DNA from: Cristatella mucedo | Taxonomy: Eukaryota > Bryozoa > Phylactolaemata > Cristatellidae | DNA: 64,000 nt | NCBI GenBank assembly: GCA_009760855.2 | Contig: WPIO01000006.1 | Span: 5,553,501-5,617,500, forward strand | Reading direction: 5' to 3' | Shown here: in pieces, positions 60,349 through 64,000 of the stretch | How positions within the stretch are numbered: position 1 is the first letter of the stretch | Layout of the letters: every line of letters begins with the position of its first letter | The notes under the pieces: generated by a model | Told to the model about the DNA's origin: nothing | Seen by the model: only the letters and a program-made list of their open reading frames with translations | The model's database searches: none | Program-made: the position numbers and the translations under genes

Positions 60349-61371
60349 GAGAGACCGAGAGCTCGCTCGAGTTGAGCGCACGCTGCAAGCCGGCGCTCCG
60401 CCGAATGTCTGCGCGAGCGGCAGTTCACGACTGGACAGAGCGACCGCGACCCGCCGTCTGTGGCTTAGACGAGAACCGTGCGGTAGGGGTAGGAAGGCGG
60501 AACTCGGCGGAGCGCGGCCAAGCGCCGCTATCGGAGCGTGCTCAGCAAGCTGGCGCGCTCCAGCGAGACCGGGCGGCGCCGCACCGCGAGCGCGTCGCCG
60601 CCGCCGGCTTGCGGCGAGCGCCCGACAATCTAAGCCGAGCTGGGCTCCGCTTTCGCCGCTCCGCTCCGCCCCGCCCGGCCGACGAAGACGCGCCGCGCGA
60701 CTGCGACGTCGCAGTGCGGCGTCCTCGAGTGCACCTCAGCTGTCGGTCGGAGCGGCGGCAACAGCGTGCCGGCGGGGCACGCGCCCGGCGGCTACGGCAC
60801 GGCGAACGATTCGAACCAGACGGGCCCGTTGCCCCGGGCCGTGACGTCAGCAGCAGCTGCCGCGAGCGTCAGGCGCCGACGGATATAGTGTGGCGCCAGC
60901 GAAAGCGACCGATAGGAGCAGCGCGAAGAGCGCCTGTAGACGCGGACCGGAGGTGCGGATGTTGAATGCAGAATTCGCCGGTCCTAAATTCCGTCGGAAG
61001 TCATCGGTCCTGAATTCCGTCAACTTCCGCTGCGGATGCGTGACCGATTCGCGAAACGTCTGTCCTATCCATTAAACGCGCCTTCGAACGCGCTGCTCGC
61101 AAGGGCTTGCGAGCGAAAATAGTCCGGGTTGACGACGCGAGCCGCCGTTAGCCAGCAGCCGGCGGCCGCGTCGGCCCTTGGGCGACGTCGCCGCCTCCAG
61201 CTCGTGGGCGGCGGCGACGTCGCCTCGGTCTTCTTTCAAATCTAGCGACTCGCTCGAGGGGCCAAAGTCAAGATCAGAACCTACGCCCAGCCTGTTCTTT
61301 CGACTTAGCGCGGCTGCGACTCAGCAGCGACGCGCCTACGTTTGCATAAGCGAATCCGATGGGCTGACCGC

Positions 61372-61428
61372 CGCAGCTGCTCGCCGCCGCCGCCGCCTAT
61401 TAAACGGCGGCGGCGGTGAGCAGCTGCG
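61372..61428. repeat. GC-rich inverted repeat (hairpin)
   Basis: Left arm 61372-61397 (CGCAGCTGCTCGCC then GCC repeats) pairs with 61406-61428 (GGC repeats then GGTGAGCAGCTGCG) across an 8-base TATTAAAC loop. The right arm is one GCC unit shorter and has one mismatch. Confidence 0.9.
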
Positions 61429-61564
61429 TCGGATCGGCTAGGATTTGCTTAAGATGGCGTGCGTGGCCTCGTTATGACCGCTCAACCCTTTCTAGTTCGG
61501 GTAGCGACGCAACGCAGTAAGCACGCGGTGCGAAGACTCGAAGGAGCTTGCAATACGCGAGCTA

Positions 61565-61790
61565 ACTATAATATATACGATATATAATATAATATAATAT
61601 AATATAATAGTAATATAATAAAATAATATAATTATATATATATATAATATATATATATATATGACATAATATAATATAATACTACTAGTATAATACTAAC
61701 TATATATAATAATATATAATATATAAATTTACTAATATAATACTAACTGTATAATATAATACTAACCAGTATAACTATAGATATATAGAC
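61565..61790. repeat. AT-rich low-complexity block
   Basis: TATAATA/ATATA repeats of about 225 bases, ending next to a SINE-B remnant. Confidence 0.92.
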
Positions 61791-61797
61791 TGTTGTC

Positions 61798-61880
61798 GTG
61801 GGGGCTCGAACCGCGTGGCTGGCATATGTGAAGTGTCTGAATAGAAATAAATCTCTCTTCTGGTTTTTCCGAATTATAGG
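61798..61880 (+). mobile_element. SINE-B 3' fragment
   Basis: GGGGGCTCGAACC (B box), then ATATGTGAAGTGTCTGAATA and GAAATAAATCTCTC. The A-box half is missing, and an AT block takes its place. Confidence 0.65.
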
Positions 61881-64000
61881 GCAATTTATGTCAGCGACCA
61901 TTAGATGAGAAAAGACAATTGCATGGCAATGTTATCTTTATCGACGACAGAGCATTGCCACACACCTATCTGCGTCCTGGCAGGACATAACTGTGGTTGT
62001 AGTTTTTCGCCTTCTGTATTTTTCCCTTCTTACCCGGCTAGAAGGAGGCACTACTGTAGATCGCGCATCTGCCGGCATTGGGAAAGCGATGCCGATGCAC
62101 AGCGATGCCTCGCTGCGCACAACGTCTGCGCGGCCTAGCGTCAGAGGAGGAAATATCCATTCGTAGCATGCACTCGCACCCGCGGCGTCCGAGCAGCGAG
62201 GTCGGCTGCACCCGTCGAAGGCCGCAGCACGTGACTCGCTTGCGCGCGAACGCGCGCGAACGCACGAAAGGCATCGCCTACTTCTAGCCACCGAGCGTCG
62301 GCCGTTTGAGTTCGCGGCGTCAGAGGCGGAGCGAGCGCTCACCATTCGCTCGCTGAGGCAATCGAAACTCGTTAAGCGCTCGAGCTATCGTGCGCTGCTG
62401 CCGCCGCCGGAATCCGGCAGATAGCGCCGCGATTCGCCGACGCACCGGCCGATGGGCGCCGGGTGAAGCGGCGAGTGGGCGTGCCCCGAGTCTCGCTTTC
62501 GCTTTCCCACCCCGAGACGCTCCTGCTATGTCAGTCTCCGCTACGCGTGAGACTGGCAGACGCCCATTGCGTCGGCTGCGGCCGCAGACGTCGGCGCTAG
62601 ACATCGCATCCTTCGCGCGTCTCTCAGCGTCCAAGCGGGCAGGCGGCGCGAGGTCGGCCCCGCCGCCTGCCCGCTCGCTCTTCGCGTACTTGGCTGCTCG
62701 TACTACGCGACCGGTTGCGACTCCGTGAGCAGCCGTGAGCAACCGTTTAGTATCCGCTTCAAGCGGAAGAGCTCGCCGAGAAGACTCTTCTGCCGATTCG
62801 TACAAGAGGCCTTTGGCTCGAGCGACCTGAATTGTTCCTACGAATTTGGAAAGAGACGTCCGCTAGCCGAGATTGTGTCCCCTACTCTGCTGGCCCCCGC
62901 CGCCAGCTGCCGCAGACTCCAAGACGAGCGGTGCGGCGTTCGCACATCGCGATCCAAGAGGTCGCGGGTTCAACGCCGTCCTGCATTTCATTATTGTGCG
63001 TCGAACCGAGGCCGACGAAAGTCAAACGGCTCTTACGACGCTACGCAAATGAGCTACGCTGCAACTGCATCAACGGCAGCTGACGTGCGCTTGCTTGACA
63101 TTTTCGTGTACATCGCGGAGGGAGACTACTAAACACCTCCAAACTGACTGGATGGCGATCTTCGGTCTGCGACAGGAGCCTGCTTCCTGCTCCTGCCCCG
63201 CCCTCTGACCGCCCGATCGCTGCGGCTCAAGAACAAGCGACTGCGTCCTCCCCCCCCCCCCGGCGAGTCCCTGCGGCCATAGGTCACCCGCGCCGGGCGC
63301 CTTCCTACCCGAAGGGCTCGGCCCCGCTCCTGCGCTCCGCCCCTGCCCCGATCCTGGCCCCTTCGCTTAAACGCGAGTGCCCCTGCCCATCACTCAGCCC
63401 ATGCCTTGCGCCTGACTCGAGCTCGTTAGAGAATCCAGCATCCGTCCGCACATTTATGAGGCGATCGAATAAGGCCAGGGCAACGCGACGGGCCGTAAAC
63501 CTGGACTCGAGCAGCCGACAGCTGCTGAGCAGCTTGGCCAGGCGAGCTTCGCACGCGGCCGGCGCGGCTGCTGCTTGCGAATAGCCGGCGGTGTGGCGAG
63601 CCAGAGAGTGACTATCGACGATAATCAAAGAGCACGAGCAAGAACAACCAGCTCCGGCTACTGATTTACTTGCTGGTTTCATGATCATTAATTCTCCTGC
63701 CTAATGTACAGATGACGACCGCCGCCGTCGGCCGAGCAGGCCGAGAAATGGCAGATCGGTTGTTCAGCCGCTGCTAAGTTTCGGCGCCATACATAAGCAG
63801 ACGTGCGTGGCTGGTCGACGTCGGAGTGCAAGGTGCTCTTCGTCGTCCTGACCAGCCAGCCTCTCGTCGCTGAGACGCGCTCGTACTGCCGCCGCTACGT
63901 AACCGTCGATCGCTCACCCGATAGTCCTCGACGCCTCGGCGGACCACTCTCGCTCGGCGGCGGCGAAATCATTTCCGAGCTCCGCCGTAAATGCCGCCGG
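61881..64000. other. CpG-rich, no supported gene
   Basis: Probably intron of the gene starting at 60066. A tRNA-like GCGGGTTCAACGC at 62964-62976, followed by GGCTCTTACGACGCTACGCA, may be a decayed SINE-A. A 127-residue minus ORF (63305-63688) starts with ATG but matches nothing. A poly-C run lies at 63250-63261. Confidence 0.35.

Larger units (their letters stand above)
59416..61450. promoter_or_regulatory. CpG island around a plus-strand first exon
   Basis: Dense CpG, including a (CG)n run at 59751-59768 and another at 59845-59857, surrounds the coding start at 60066. There is no TATA box at a fitting distance. A CpG-island promoter for the gene starting at 60066 is an inference. Confidence 0.55.

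Noticed and set aside
59879-60844. 321-residue plus ORF overlapping the 60066 exon
   Set aside because: It uses a different frame from the well-initiated MAENRAAPSG frame and crosses the GA tract.

Overview
This is a eukaryotic, almost certainly animal, nuclear window. It holds spliced exons with consensus splice sites, several hundred bases of (CT)n/(GA)n, two families of non-LTR retrotransposon (called LINE-A and LINE-B here), two tRNA-derived SINE families (SINE-A and SINE-B), one complete hAT DNA transposon and long CpG-rich stretches. Species cannot be fixed from the sequence; L2/CR1/Rex-type LINEs plus a KRAB/PR-SET gene fit an early-branching vertebrate or an invertebrate such as a cnidarian or spiralian. 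Nothing looks prokaryotic.

The central content is a minus-strand PRDM9-like gene running from about 44.77 kb down to 11.04 kb. I assembled it by hand from splice sites, reading phase and motif order: KRAB exon (44615-44772), acidic linker exon (39584-39660), probable SSXRD exon (36520-36604), zinc-knuckle exon (27805-27878), N-terminal PR/SET exon (22599-22796), C-terminal PR/SET exon (19949-20183), and a last exon with a long linker and eight tandem C2H2 fingers (11042-12288). Every junction I can define keeps the frame; the predicted protein is about 690 residues. In mammals a protein of this architecture binds DNA through its fingers, trimethylates H3K4/H3K36 and places meiotic recombination hotspots; that role here is inference. 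The finger array is a homogenised 84-bp minisatellite whose differences sit mainly in the DNA-contacting helix positions, as expected of PRDM9.

The introns are full of mobile DNA: LINE-A pieces, several LINE-B copies (one nearly full length at 28.0-31.4 kb), SINEs, a (TA)n block and a 2.7-kb hAT element (36634-39344) with an exact 8-bp target duplication. The hAT element sits only 29 bases upstream of the probable SSXRD exon.

Left flank (1-11 kb): a (CT)n block, a SINE-A, a 5'-truncated LINE-A at 4.0-6.5 kb, a LINE-B 3' end and a locally triplicated AT-rich repeat. Right flank (45-64 kb): GC/CpG-rich DNA with LINE and SINE fragments, a 122-bp tandem repeat (52.7-53.2 kb), a 12-bp minisatellite (56.36-56.64 kb), CT/GA tracts, and one convincing plus-strand first coding exon at 60066-60119 inside a CpG island. 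The many long ORFs across CpG-rich or simple-repeat DNA do not look like genes.
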